Shown: positions 54,321 through 63,034 of the stretch, piece by piece
Numbering within the stretch: position 1 is the first letter of the stretch
How the letters are laid out: each line of letters starts with the position of its first letter
Assembly: GCF_025465945.1 (NCBI RefSeq)
Contig: NZ_JANLNW010000023.1
Span: 62,001-126,000 of the forward strand
Direction: 5' to 3'
DNA length: 64,000 nt
Origin: Pseudomonas sp. 6D_7.1_Bac1
Lineage (GTDB): Bacteria > Pseudomonadota > Gammaproteobacteria > Pseudomonadales > Pseudomonadaceae
Program-made: the position numbers and the translations under genes
Notes under the pieces: generated by a model
Database searches by the model: none
What the model saw: only the letters and a program-made list of their open reading frames with translations
Told to the model about the DNA's origin: nothing

Positions 54321-55574
54321 TCAGCGATAAACCGGGAAGTCCGCGCACAGGGCCGCCACATGCTTGGCAACGTTGGCCTCGACATCGGCGTCGCCGAGGT
54401 TGTCGAGGATGTCGCAGATCCAGCCGGCCAGCTCAATGCACTGGGTCACCTTGAAACCGCGCGTGGTGACCGCCGGGGTGCCGATACGCAGGCCCGAGGT
54501 GACGAACGGCGATTGTGGATCGTTCGGTACGGCGTTCTTGTTCACGGTGATATGGGCACGACCCAAGGCGGCGTCAGCTTCTTTACCGGTCAGGCCCTGA
54601 CGGATCAGGCTCACCAGGAACAGGTGGTTGTCAGTACCGCCGGACACTACATCGTAGCCACGTTTGATAAAAACGCCGGCCATTGCCTGAGCGTTGTCGA
54701 TCACTTGTTGCTGATAGGCCTTGAAGCCCGGTTCCAGCGCTTCCTTGAAGCACACGGCCTTGGCGGCAATCACGTGCATCAGCGGGCCGCCCTGGCCACC
54801 GGGGAACACGGCAGCGTTGAGTTTCTTTTCCAGCTCTTCATTGGCCTTGGCCAGGATCAGACCGCCACGTGGACCGCGCAGGGTCTTGTGGGTGGTGGTA
54901 GTGACCACGTCGGCATACGGCAGCGGGTTCGGGTACAGGCCAGCAGCGACCAGACCGGCCACGTGAGCCATGTCGACGAACAGGTAAGCACCGACCTTAT
55001 CGGCGATCTGACGGAAACGTGGGAAATCCAGGGTTTTCGAGTAGGCCGAGAACCCTGCAATGATCATTTTCGGCTTGTGCTCGACCGCCATGCGCTCGAC
55101 TTCGTCGTAATCGATCAGCCCGGTGGCGGTGTCGATGCCGTACTGCACCGCGTTATAGAGCTTGCCGGAGAAGCTGACCTTGGCGCCGTGGGTCAGGTGA
55201 CCACCGTGAGCCAGGCTCATGCCCAGAACGGTATCGCCGGCCTGCAGCAGCGCCAGGAATACCGCGGCGTTGGCCTGGCTGCCGGAGTGCGGCTGGACGT
55301 TGGCGTAATCGGCGCCGAACAGCAGTTTGGCGCGTTCGATGGCCAGCGCTTCGACTTTGTCGACGTGCTCGCAGCCGCCGTAGTAGCGCTTGCCCGGGTA
55401 GCCTTCGGCGTATTTGTTGGTCAGGCCGCTGCCTTGCGCTTCCATAACACGCTTGCTGGTGTAGTTCTCTGACGCGATCAGCTCGATGTGATCTTCCTGG
55501 CGCAGCTCTTCGGCATTCATCGCCGCCAGCAGTGCATCGTCGTAACCCTTGATCTGATCTTGCTTGCTGAACAT
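54321..55574 (-). CDS. glyA: serine hydroxymethyltransferase
   Basis: A 417-aa PLP enzyme that joins glycine with 5,10-methylene-THF to make serine. Motifs are complete: [27 protein letters not shown], and the Schiff-base lysine in [15 protein letters not shown]. The ATG at 55574 has GGGAGAG 6 nt upstream; a longer frame to 55622 is rejected. It leads the soxBDAG operon, so glycine and one-carbon units from sarcosine are used at once. This matches the glyA1 copy beside sox genes in P. aeruginosa. Confidence 0.97.
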   Translation of the reverse strand: MFSKQDQIKGYDDALLAAMNAEELRQEDHIELIASENYTSKRVMEAQGSGLTNKYAEGYPGKRYYGGCEHVDKVEALAIERAKLLFGADYANVQPHSGSQANAAVFLALLQAGDTVLGMSLAHGGHLTHGAKVSFSGKLYNAVQYGIDTATGLIDYDEVERMAVEHKPKMIIAGFSAYSKTLDFPRFRQIADKVGAYLFVDMAHVAGLVAAGLYPNPLPYADVVTTTTHKTLRGPRGGLILAKANEELEKKLNAAVFPGGQGGPLMHVIAAKAVCFKEALEPGFKAYQQQVIDNAQAMAGVFIKRGYDVVSGGTDNHLFLVSLIRQGLTGKEADAALGRAHITVNKNAVPNDPQSPFVTSGLRIGTPAVTTRGFKVTQCIELAGWICDILDNLGDADVEANVAKHVAALCADFPVYR

Positions 55575-55708
55575 CGCATCTCTCCCAGCGGCGGCGGTGC
55601 GCCTTTCGTCTCGGTGAGGCACGTACCTTTCGGCAGTGCCCTTTGGATGCGATGGTATGGCCGGCTTCGAGTGGTCAAATGCCTATGGACGCCACGCAAA
55701 GGTGCGTT

Positions 55709-55716
55709 TACGACAT
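55709..55716. promoter_or_regulatory. TACGACAT motif in the glyA/threonine aldolase gap
   Basis: TACGACAT here also occurs at 59307-59314 in the gbcA/gbcB gap, in similar company (…CGATATCGAG versus …TTATCGCGA). Both gaps precede betaine-pathway operons, which are known targets of GbdR (and SouR for sox) in P. aeruginosa. It is a candidate shared operator; the published consensus could not be checked. The rest of this 320-bp divergent gap shows no other feature I recognise. Confidence 0.35.
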
Positions 55717-55894
55717 GACCCGATATCGAGGGGAAAATGCTGACGGCTCTTGTGGCGCAGTGATGTTTCAAGGTTTGCAGGAGACACGTGCATAATCACT
55801 CAAGCTGTTTGCATTTTTCCTACAGAAACTGAGCGTGTGCTCCCCTGCCAATCTTGGGTACAGTGCGCACCATCATCGACCACGGAAGCCGGCC

Positions 55895-56935
55895 ATGACC
55901 GACAAGAGCCAACAATTCGCCAGCGACAACTATTCCGGCATCTGCCCCGAAGCCTGGGCCGCCATGGAACAGGCCAATCAAGGTCACCAACGCGCCTATG
56001 GCGACGATGAGTGGACCGCACGCGCCTCGGACGATTTCCGCCAACTGTTCGAAACCGACTGCGAAGTGTTCTTCGCCTTCAACGGCACCGCGGCCAACTC
56101 GCTGGCGCTGTCGTCGCTGTGCCAGAGTTACCACAGCGTGATTTGCTCGGAAACCGCCCACGTCGAAACCGACGAATGCGGCGCACCGGAATTCTTCTCC
56201 AACGGCTCCAAGCTGCTCATCGCTCGCACCGAAAACGGCAAGCTGACCCCGGAATCGATCCGCGAAATCGCCCTCAAGCGCCAGGATATTCACTACCCCA
56301 AACCGCGCGTCGTGACCCTGACCCAGGCGACCGAAGTCGGCAGCGTCTACACCCCGGAAGAAATCCGCGCCATCAGCGCCACCTGCAAAGAGCTGGGCCT
56401 GAACCTGCATATGGACGGCGCACGCTTCTCCAACGCTTGCGCGTTCCTCAACTGCTCGCCCGCCGACCTGACCTGGAAAGCCGGTGTCGACGTGCTGTGC
56501 TTTGGCGGCACAAAAAACGGCATGGCGGTGGGTGAGGCGATTCTGTTCTTCAATCAGAAACTGGCTGAAGACTTCGACTACCGCTGCAAACAGGCCGGGC
56601 AACTGGCCTCGAAAATGCGTTTTCTCTCGGCGCCGTGGGTCGGCCTGCTGGAAAACGACGCCTGGCTCAAACACGCCCGCCACGCCAACTACTGCGCGCA
56701 TCTGCTGGCCGAGCTGGTAAGCGACATTCCAGGGGTTGAACTGATGTTCCCGGTGCAAGCCAACGGCGTGTTCCTGCAACTCTCGGAATCGGCCGTCGCG
56801 GCCCTGACCGCCAAGAGCTGGCGTTTCTACACCTTCATCGGCAAGGGCGGCGCCCGCTTCATGTGCTCGTGGGACACCGAGGAAGAGCGGGTACGGGAAC
56901 TGGCGGCGGATATTCGGGAAGTGATGGTGGGGTAA
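55895..56935 (+). CDS. ltaE: low-specificity L-threonine aldolase
   Basis: A 346-aa PLP enzyme that splits L-threonine (or allo-threonine) to glycine and acetaldehyde. The PLP lysine is in LCFGGTKNGMAVGEA, with LHMDGARFSNACAFL holding the PLP-nitrogen aspartate and ETAHVETDECGAPEF also conserved. Length is typical. GGAAG precedes the ATG at 55895; a longer frame from 55835 is rejected. It diverges from glyA, as in the P. aeruginosa betaine region, so both directions feed the glycine pool. Confidence 0.95.
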   Translation: MTDKSQQFASDNYSGICPEAWAAMEQANQGHQRAYGDDEWTARASDDFRQLFETDCEVFFAFNGTAANSLALSSLCQSYHSVICSETAHVETDECGAPEFFSNGSKLLIARTENGKLTPESIREIALKRQDIHYPKPRVVTLTQATEVGSVYTPEEIRAISATCKELGLNLHMDGARFSNACAFLNCSPADLTWKAGVDVLCFGGTKNGMAVGEAILFFNQKLAEDFDYRCKQAGQLASKMRFLSAPWVGLLENDAWLKHARHANYCAHLLAELVSDIPGVELMFPVQANGVFLQLSESAVAALTAKSWRFYTFIGKGGARFMCSWDTEEERVRELAADIREVMVG

Positions 56936-56962
56936 TACCCTCAGCGCAATGAAATAAAACAG

Positions 56963-57094
56963 TGTGGCGAGGGAGCTTGCTCCCGCTCGGCGGCGAAGCC
57001 GTCGTGAATTCAGCAAACACGGTGTGCCAGCCACACCGCATGCTCAGGATTTGGGGCTGCTCCGCAACCCAGCGGGAGCAAGCTCCCTCGCCAC
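56963..57094. repeat. inverted pair of second-class REP palindromes
   Basis: GTGGCGAGGGAGCTTGCTCC at 56963 faces CGGGAGCAAGCTCCCTCGCC at 57073. Inner GGCGGCGAAGCCGTCG and GGGCTGCTCCGCAACCC sections add further hairpins. Confidence 0.85.
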
Positions 57095-57185
57095 AGAAAG
57101 TATCCACGCCCCCCTGCACCCTGACTGCTTGCATCTGAAGACTTGGTCTACATTGACTCAGATAAAAACAATCAGGAGCGCATGC

Positions 57186-58010
57186 ATGTCATTACAAGGC
57201 AAAACCCTGTTCATTACCGGCGCCAGCCGTGGGATCGGCCGCGAGATTGCTCTGCGCGCTGCGCGAGACGGGGCCAACATCGTGATTGCCGCCAAAAGCG
57301 CCGAACCGCACCCTAAACTTCCCGGCACCATCTTCAGCGTGGCGCAGGAAGTCGAAGCGGCGGGAGGCAAGGCGCTGGCATTGCAGGTGGATGTTCGCGA
57401 TGAAACCGCAGTGCGAGACGCAATGGCTAAAGCCAGCAAGCGTTTCGGCAGCATCGATGCACTGATCAACAATGCCGGGGCGATCAAGTTGACCGGGGCT
57501 GCGCACATCGAACTCAAGCGCTTCGACCTGATGCACCAGATCAACACCCGCGCCGTCCTGCTGTGCAGCCAGGCCGCCCTGCCTTATCTGAAAAGGACCG
57601 GCGGGCACATCCTCAACCTTTCGCCGCCGTTGAATCTGGCAACCAAATGGTTCGCCCAATACAGCCCCTACACCGTGACCAAGTACGGCATGAGCATGCT
57701 GACCCTGGGCATGAGCGAGGAGTTCAAGGCCTACGGCATCAGCGTCAATTCGTTGTGGCCGCAGACCATGATCGCCACCGCCGCCATCGAGTTCCAGCTA
57801 GGCTCGCGCGAGTCGTTCAAGCATGCCCGCACGCCCGCAATCATGGCCGATGCCGCCCACGTCATTCTGAGCAGCGCCAACCGCAGCATCACCGGCCGCT
57901 TGATGATCGATGAGGAAATACTTCGCGAACATGGCGAAACCGAATTCGATCATTACCGCTTTGAGCCGGACAACCAAGCGACGCTGATGCCCGACCTGTT
58001 TGTGGATTGA
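57186..58010 (+). CDS. short-chain dehydrogenase/reductase
   Basis: A 274-aa NAD(P)-dependent oxidoreductase of the classical SDR type, closest in style to HSDL2-like proteins. The cofactor motif TGASRGIGRE is at residues 11-20, NNAG near residue 96, and the catalytic YxxxK is in YTVTKYGMSML (residues ~160-164). The usual catalytic Ser is placed in LNLSPPLN. AGGAG lies 7 nt before the ATG at 57186. Substrate unknown; no obvious tie to the betaine genes around it. Confidence 0.88.
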   Translation: MSLQGKTLFITGASRGIGREIALRAARDGANIVIAAKSAEPHPKLPGTIFSVAQEVEAAGGKALALQVDVRDETAVRDAMAKASKRFGSIDALINNAGAIKLTGAAHIELKRFDLMHQINTRAVLLCSQAALPYLKRTGGHILNLSPPLNLATKWFAQYSPYTVTKYGMSMLTLGMSEEFKAYGISVNSLWPQTMIATAAIEFQLGSRESFKHARTPAIMADAAHVILSSANRSITGRLMIDEEILREHGETEFDHYRFEPDNQATLMPDLFVD

Positions 58011-58022
58011 AATACCAACCAA

Positions 58023-58112
58023 TGTGGGAGCGAGCCTGCTCGCGATGAGGCCGGAGCATTCAACATTGATGTTGACTGATCCACCGCCATCGCGAGCAGG
58101 CTCGCTCCCACA
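58023..58112. repeat. inverted REP pair between the SDR gene and gbcB
   Basis: GTGGGAGCGAGCCTGCTCGC near 58024 and ATCGCGAGCAGGCTCGCTCC near 58089. Confidence 0.9.
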
Positions 58113-58131
58113 TTGGGTTCTGCGGCGTTCA

Positions 58132-59232
58132 TTAGAACTCGATGCGCACATCGCCCTTCGGCACGCTGCAGCACGACAGGATGTAACCCTCGGCTTCGTC
58201 TTCTTCGGTGATCCCGCCGTTGTGCTCCATGTCGACCTCCCCGCCCAGTTTCATCACCTTGCACGTCCCGCAAATCCCCATCCCGCAGGCTTTCGGAATC
58301 AGCAGGCCAAGTTTGGCGGCAGCGGCGTGAACGGTTTCGCCGGGCGCCACGCGGATGCTTTTGCCGGACGCGGTGAATTCCACCTGATGCAGATCCGCCA
58401 CGTCGATTTGCGGGGCATCGGCCGCTTGTTCGGCGTGTTCCACGGCGTCGGCGCGGGCCTCGGGCGGCGTGGCGCCGAAGGACTCTTCGTGATACCGCGA
58501 CATGTCAAAGCCAGCGGCTTCCAGCAGGCGTTTGACCGCGTGCATGTAAGGCGTCGGACCGCAGCAGAACACTTCGCGCTCAAGGAAGTCCGGCGCCATC
58601 AGCTCCAGCATTTTGTGGTTCAGGTAACCGCGATAACCGGCCCACGGCTCACCCATGCCATGTTTTTCGCAGATCAGGTGCAGGCTGAAGTTGTCGATCC
58701 GCGACGCCATGTGCTCCAGCTCGCGGTGATAGATGATGTCTTTCGGCGAGCGGGCGCTGTGGATAAACACCATGTCGACGTTGCCGTTGGTGTCGTAGAA
58801 CCAGCGAGCCATGGACATCACCGGGGTGATCCCGACGCCACCGCTGAGATAGAGCACTTTGGGCGCGGTGAAATCCATGGCGTTGAACAGCCCGACCGGC
58901 CCGTGCACCGCCAGCTCCTGGCCTTCGTGCAGGGTGTCGTGCAGCCAGTTGGAGACCTTGCCGCCCGGCACGCGCTTGATGGTCACCGAAAAACTGTAAG
59001 GCACCGACGGCGAGCTGGAAATGGTGTACGAGCGCATGATCGGCACGCCCTCGATTTCCAGCTCCAGGGTGACGAACTGCCCCGGCTTGAAGAAGAACAT
59101 GATTGGCTGGTCAGCCATGAAGCAGAAGGTGCGCACGTCCCAGGTTTCCTGGATGACTTTGACGCAACGGACAATATGTCGACCATTGGCCCAGGTCTGG
59201 GTGGTTACCGGATTCAGGAAACTATTGGACAT
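58132..59232 (-). CDS. gbcB: glycine betaine demethylase reductase component GbcB
   Basis: A 366-aa electron-transfer protein. A flavin reductase-type FAD domain (RSYTISSSPS near residue 70) is followed by an NAD(P)-binding domain (YLSGGVGITPVMSM) and a C-terminal plant-type ferredoxin with the 2Fe-2S cysteines in CGMGICGTC and a final CC in YILSCCS. It feeds electrons to GbcA. The start at 59232 has GGAG 6 nt upstream and gives the usual 366 aa. It diverges from gbcA over a 283-bp control region. Confidence 0.95.
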   Translation of the reverse strand: MSNSFLNPVTTQTWANGRHIVRCVKVIQETWDVRTFCFMADQPIMFFFKPGQFVTLELEIEGVPIMRSYTISSSPSVPYSFSVTIKRVPGGKVSNWLHDTLHEGQELAVHGPVGLFNAMDFTAPKVLYLSGGVGITPVMSMARWFYDTNGNVDMVFIHSARSPKDIIYHRELEHMASRIDNFSLHLICEKHGMGEPWAGYRGYLNHKMLELMAPDFLEREVFCCGPTPYMHAVKRLLEAAGFDMSRYHEESFGATPPEARADAVEHAEQAADAPQIDVADLHQVEFTASGKSIRVAPGETVHAAAAKLGLLIPKACGMGICGTCKVMKLGGEVDMEHNGGITEEDEAEGYILSCCSVPKGDVRIEF

Positions 59233-59306
59233 GCTGATCTCCACGGCCGACTGTCGGCCTCATGTTGCCGATTCTGCTTAAGGCGTGAGGTGGCCACTTA
59301 CCTATC

Positions 59307-59314
59307 TACGACAT
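59307..59314. promoter_or_regulatory. TACGACAT motif in the gbcA/gbcB gap
   Basis: Same 8-mer as at 55709-55716. Its reverse complement ATGTCGTA shares the ATGTCG core with another site nearby (ACATGTCGCC, about 59376-59385), which could make a direct/inverted operator set. GbdR is the known activator of gbcA and gbcB in P. aeruginosa. Confidence 0.35.
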
Positions 59315-59515
59315 TCACGTACTTATCGCGACCAGCCCCCAACCACCGGGGGTTGCGCGTCGGGAACAGATTGGGACATGTCGCCCATGGATAAGGTTCT
59401 GGCCTGCGCCGGCCCCACACTCGCTTCAACAGACAAACACTGTTTTCTGCCTTGCGTAGCAACCCTGATTAGCCACTATTCGCCGGCCACACAGATGGCC
59501 ATGAGGACTTAAACG

Positions 59516-60811
59516 ATGGACGTCACCACTACCCTGAGCCTGGGCGATCCACTGGAACCCGCACGCAAGGCCACTGCACAGATGCTGCAAGAGCGCGAGC
59601 GCACGTTCTCGCTGCCACAGCCGTTCTACTCCGATGAGCGGTTGTTCGATATCGACATGCAGGAAATCTTCCAGAAAGAGTGGCTGATCGCCGGCATGAC
59701 CTGCGAAATCCCGACCAAGGGCAACTACCTGACCCTGCAGATCGGCAAGAACCCGATCATCGTGATTCGCGGTGCCGAAGGCGTGGTTCACGCCTTCCAC
59801 AACGTCTGCCGCCACCGTGGTTCGCGCCTGTGCACCAGCGAAAAAGGCAAGGTCGCCAAACTGGTCTGCCACTACCACCAGTGGACTTACGAGCTGGACG
59901 GTCGCCTGTTGTTCGCCGGCAGCGAGATGGGCGACGACTTCGACATGAAGCAGTACGGCCTCAAACCGGTCCACGTGAAAACCGCCGGTGGCTACATCTT
60001 CATCAGCCTCGCGGAAAACCCGCCGGCCATCGATGACTTCCTGTCGACACTGAACCATTACATGGAACCGTACGACATGGAGAACACCAAGGTGGCGATA
60101 CAAACCACCCTGGTAGAACAGGCCAACTGGAAACTGGTGCTGGAAAACAACCGCGAGTGCTACCACTGCAACGCCTCGCACCCGGCACTGCTGAAAACCC
60201 TGCTGGAATGGGACGACGTTACCGACCCGCGTGCCGATCAGGCGTTCAAGGACCACGTAGCCGCTTCCGCTGCTGCCTGGGAAGCCGAGAAGATTCCTTA
60301 CGCTCACGCCAGCTTCGGCCTGCGTAACCGCATCGTGCGCATGCCACTGCTCAAGGGCACCGTGTCGATGACCCTGGACGGCAAGCAAGCCTGCAAGAAA
60401 CTCATGGGCCGGATCCAGAACCCGGACCTGGGCTCGATGCGCATCCTGCACCTGCCGCACTCGTGGAACCACTGCATGGGCGATCACATCATTGTGTTCA
60501 CCGTGTGGCCGATCAGCGCGCAGGAAACCATGGTCACCACCAAATGGCTGGTGCACAAGGACGCCGTCGAAGGTGTGGATTACGACGTCGACCGCATGCG
60601 TGAAGTCTGGGACTCCACCAACAACGAAGACCGTCGTCTGGCCGAAGAGAACCAGCGCGGGATCAACTCCACGGCGTACCAGCCAGGCCCATACTCCAAG
60701 ACCTATGAGTTCGGTGTGGTGAACTTTGTGGATTGGTACAGCGAGCGTCTGCTGAGCAACCTGGGTGCAGAGCCTGCGCCTTACCTCAAGGGCGTGCCGG
60801 TTCACGGTTAA
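59516..60811 (+). CDS. gbcA: glycine betaine monooxygenase (Rieske oxygenase) GbcA
   Basis: A 431-aa ring-hydroxylating-type oxygenase that demethylates glycine betaine to dimethylglycine and formaldehyde. The Rieske ligands are CRH (VCRHRGSRLC) and CHYH (LVCHYHQWTYELDG), near residues 97-120. The non-haem iron facial triad histidines lie in NNRECYHCNASHPALL near residue 210. Electrons come from GbcB, divergent and 283 bp away. It is the entry step of the betaine pathway in this window. Confidence 0.96.
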   Translation: MDVTTTLSLGDPLEPARKATAQMLQERERTFSLPQPFYSDERLFDIDMQEIFQKEWLIAGMTCEIPTKGNYLTLQIGKNPIIVIRGAEGVVHAFHNVCRHRGSRLCTSEKGKVAKLVCHYHQWTYELDGRLLFAGSEMGDDFDMKQYGLKPVHVKTAGGYIFISLAENPPAIDDFLSTLNHYMEPYDMENTKVAIQTTLVEQANWKLVLENNRECYHCNASHPALLKTLLEWDDVTDPRADQAFKDHVAASAAAWEAEKIPYAHASFGLRNRIVRMPLLKGTVSMTLDGKQACKKLMGRIQNPDLGSMRILHLPHSWNHCMGDHIIVFTVWPISAQETMVTTKWLVHKDAVEGVDYDVDRMREVWDSTNNEDRRLAEENQRGINSTAYQPGPYSKTYEFGVVNFVDWYSERLLSNLGAEPAPYLKGVPVHG

Positions 60812-60821
60812 TAGCAAAAGC

Positions 60822-60912
60822 ATCGCGAGCAGGCTCGCTCCCACATTGATTGATGTTGTTCGCAGCATATGTGAACACCGCCAATCCCTTGTGGGAGCGA
60901 GCCTGCTCGCGA
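60822..60912. repeat. inverted REP pair after gbcA
   Basis: ATCGCGAGCAGGCTCGCTCC near 60822 and GTGGGAGCGAGCCTGCTCGC near 60891. Confidence 0.9.
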
Positions 60913-60998
60913 TAGCGTCCTACCAGTCACCACATCCCTCCCCTGAATACACTCCCCTCATCTTTAGAACTGTACGAAATATGATCTATTGCGTTCAG

Positions 60999-61610
60999 GC
61001 CTATGCTGCACGTGGCTTACAGCCTTCCGCGAACAAGTTATCCACACCTCCACCCACAGCTAATGGGGACAACTGTGGAAATGCTGGAGTTTTCTCCACA
61101 GAAACTGAAGAAAATCCGTGACTTATCCAGAAGCAGGGTTTTCGGCAGCGATTGAGTGTTTTTTGATCAAAAGCCTGTAGGCCACGGTTTGCATGGCTCA
61201 CAGAGGACCGCGAACACGTTATCCACAGAAGCGCCAACAGACTTTGGGGGCAACTCCACAACACCTTCAGTGCTTTGTGGAAAACTGCGTCCAGACGGTA
61301 TATTTCGCGGGTTTGAGTGACAGGAGAAGGGTAAAAAACAGCATTTGGTTACTTATTAACCAGAAGCTTGAAAGCCCCGACCTGTATGGCTTACAGCGGA
61401 CAGCGAACATCTTATCCACAGAAGCGCCAACAGAGATTGGGGGCAAGTCGTGAACAGGCGATTCCCTTATCCACTGAAAAAAGCTCGAAAAAACAACGAC
61501 TCAGGTTGGTCGTTTTTCGTACAGAGGCTTGCAGGGCTTGATGTGCATGGGGTGTAGCGAGGGGTGAACATGTTATCCACAGAAGCGCTAACAGGGATTG
61601 TGGGTAAATG
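60999..61610 (+). repeat. array of four DnaA-box modules
   Basis: Four imperfect modules, all in the same direction, each with a perfect TTATCCACA: 61038-61046, 61219-61227, 61412-61420 and 61573-61581 (spacings 181, 193 and 161 nt). YRTGG starts exactly 27 nt before every box (61011, 61192, 61385, 61546). Downstream, copies 2-4 share GAAGCGC-AACAG and TTG-GGG, and copy 1 keeps ACAG-GGGG-CAACT at the same spacing. One-mismatch boxes lie at 61092, 61123, 61276 (reverse) and 61467. TTTTGATCAAAA and A-rich runs lie between. No gene is seen in 60913-61660. Confidence 0.85.
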
Positions 61611-61620
61611 CATAACAACT

Positions 61621-61642
61621 GTGGGAGCGGGCTTGCTCCCAC
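61621..61642. repeat. single REP-like hairpin at the array end
   Basis: GTGGGAGCGGGCTTGCTCCCAC is a lone palindrome 18 bp before the GNAT stop codon; it may also help terminate that gene. Confidence 0.7.
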
Positions 61643-61660
61643 AGGGATTTGGTCGATGCC

Positions 61661-62227
61661 TTAAGGCCTATACATCAAATAGGCTTCACCCGTGACCCGA
61701 ATCATCGGGTGGGGTGTGATCTGGCAAGTATCGACAATACGGAAGCCATGTCGCTCATAAAACCGACGGGCGCCGGTGTTCGCCGCATAGTCGATCAGGC
61801 TCAGGCCGTTGAGCCCCAGCTCGTTGGCACGGTCGTAAGCGTAGGCGAGAAATTGTTGGCCCAAGCCCTGATTGCGCCAACCCTCATGCAGCGCCAGGCT
61901 CGAAATATAGAGGGTGTCGGGGATTTCCATCTTGGCATACGGCGCCAGGACCGGATCGGTTACGGGCGCTGCCAGCGGATCGTATCGCATCACGTAGCTG
62001 TGCAGCATGCCGATGACCTTTCCCTCTGCCTGCGCGATCACGCAGTTTTGATAGGAAAAATCCACATCTTCACGGGCATAGCGACTGGCACCGACATCCA
62101 GCAGGTCCTGGCCGGGCTGCGCCAGTTGGCTCCAGATGTAATCCGCGGCACCTTCTGATGAAATCTGGAACAAGCGAGCAATCTCCCGCGCATCCGCGCG
62201 CAGGGCCGAACGAAATTCAACTGCCAT
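61661..62227 (-). CDS. GNAT-family N-acetyltransferase
   Basis: A 188-aa GNAT-fold protein. The acetyl-CoA pyrophosphate loop is RNQGLGQQFL (R/Q-x-x-G-x-G/A), preceded by the beta4 strand LYISSLALHEGW and followed by NTGARRFYERHGF, the typical C-terminal signature. The substrate is unknown. GGAG precedes the ATG. It follows etfB by 21 bp on the same strand and may be in that operon. Confidence 0.9.
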   Translation of the reverse strand: MAVEFRSALRADAREIARLFQISSEGAADYIWSQLAQPGQDLLDVGASRYAREDVDFSYQNCVIAQAEGKVIGMLHSYVMRYDPLAAPVTDPVLAPYAKMEIPDTLYISSLALHEGWRNQGLGQQFLAYAYDRANELGLNGLSLIDYAANTGARRFYERHGFRIVDTCQITPHPMIRVTGEAYLMYRP

Positions 62228-62248
62228 TTACCGGGCTCCACAGGACGG

Positions 62249-63019
62249 TTAGCGAACCACGCCTTCTTCAATCAGCAACTTGAGAATCGCCTCAGCCCCG
62301 GCCTCGGCACTCAACCCCTTGAGCACTTGCCCGCCACCGCCGCTGGCCTTGGCCGTGGCGGCTTTCATCCGGTCGGCGCCGCTCTTGGCCTTGATCACTT
62401 TCAAGCGCTTTGGCCGTGGCTTGGCCGGTTGCAACGTCGCAACCGCCAGCAGTTCGTCGTCGATGATCTCAACGTCCTCCGCCTGCAACACGCCACGTCG
62501 AGCCGGACCGAAAGCGCTTTGCCGGGGCTTGGACGCGGCGTTATCCACAGTGGCGAGAAACGGCAGGCGCACTTTCAAGCGCCGACGCTGGCCACGGGGC
62601 AAGGCTTGCAGCACCAGGGCCACGCCGCCATTAATGGACTCGACCTGCGCCAGCCCGACCACCAGCGGCCAGCCAAGGCCTTCCGCCAGCAGGAACGGCA
62701 ACATGCCCGAGCCTTCGCCGGTTTCCGCCTGACTGCCGGTCAGTACCACCTGCGCGCCGGCATCTCGCAAATAAGCGGTCAACGCTGGCAATGCGTCCGC
62801 GCCCTGAGGTTGTTCCAGCACGTGCAGCTGTTCCAGGCCCATGCCCAGGTAAGCGCGCAGCGCAGGCTCCTCGACATCACCGGCATGCAGCACTTGCAGG
62901 TTATCCCCGGCCAGTTGCAAACCGAGTTCAACCGCCCGCGCATCCTGCTCGGCGCGGCGTGGCCGGCCCGAGGTCGGGTGGGCGCCGATGGACACCAGGC
63001 TGATTACATGAGTACTCAT
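62249..63019 (-). CDS. electron transfer flavoprotein beta subunit (dimethylglycine-linked type)
   Basis: A 256-aa ETF-beta-fold protein. It keeps the core layout (ALRAYLGMGLEQLHVL, LTGSQAETGEGSGMLPFLLAEGLGWPLV) but is diverged from housekeeping EtfB. It pairs with the ETF-alpha gene 15 bp upstream. In P. aeruginosa such a pair lies next to dgcAB near the gbc genes, so it likely takes electrons from dimethylglycine dehydrogenase. AAGGAAAGG lies before the ATG. The dgc genes would be just beyond the window end. Confidence 0.88.
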   Translation of the reverse strand: MSTHVISLVSIGAHPTSGRPRRAEQDARAVELGLQLAGDNLQVLHAGDVEEPALRAYLGMGLEQLHVLEQPQGADALPALTAYLRDAGAQVVLTGSQAETGEGSGMLPFLLAEGLGWPLVVGLAQVESINGGVALVLQALPRGQRRRLKVRLPFLATVDNAASKPRQSAFGPARRGVLQAEDVEIIDDELLAVATLQPAKPRPKRLKVIKAKSGADRMKAATAKASGGGGQVLKGLSAEAGAEAILKLLIEEGVVR

Positions 63020-63034
63020 AACCCTTTCCTTCTC

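Noticed and set aside
60999..61610. Chromosomal replication origin
   Set aside because: Clustered DnaA boxes suggest it, but dnaA, dnaN, rpmH, rnpA, gidA and parAB are all absent and the surroundings are metabolic genes. A titration or repeat element is more likely.
60913..61610. CRISPR array
   Set aside because: The repeated units are long, imperfect and separated by related rather than unique sequence, and there are no cas genes.
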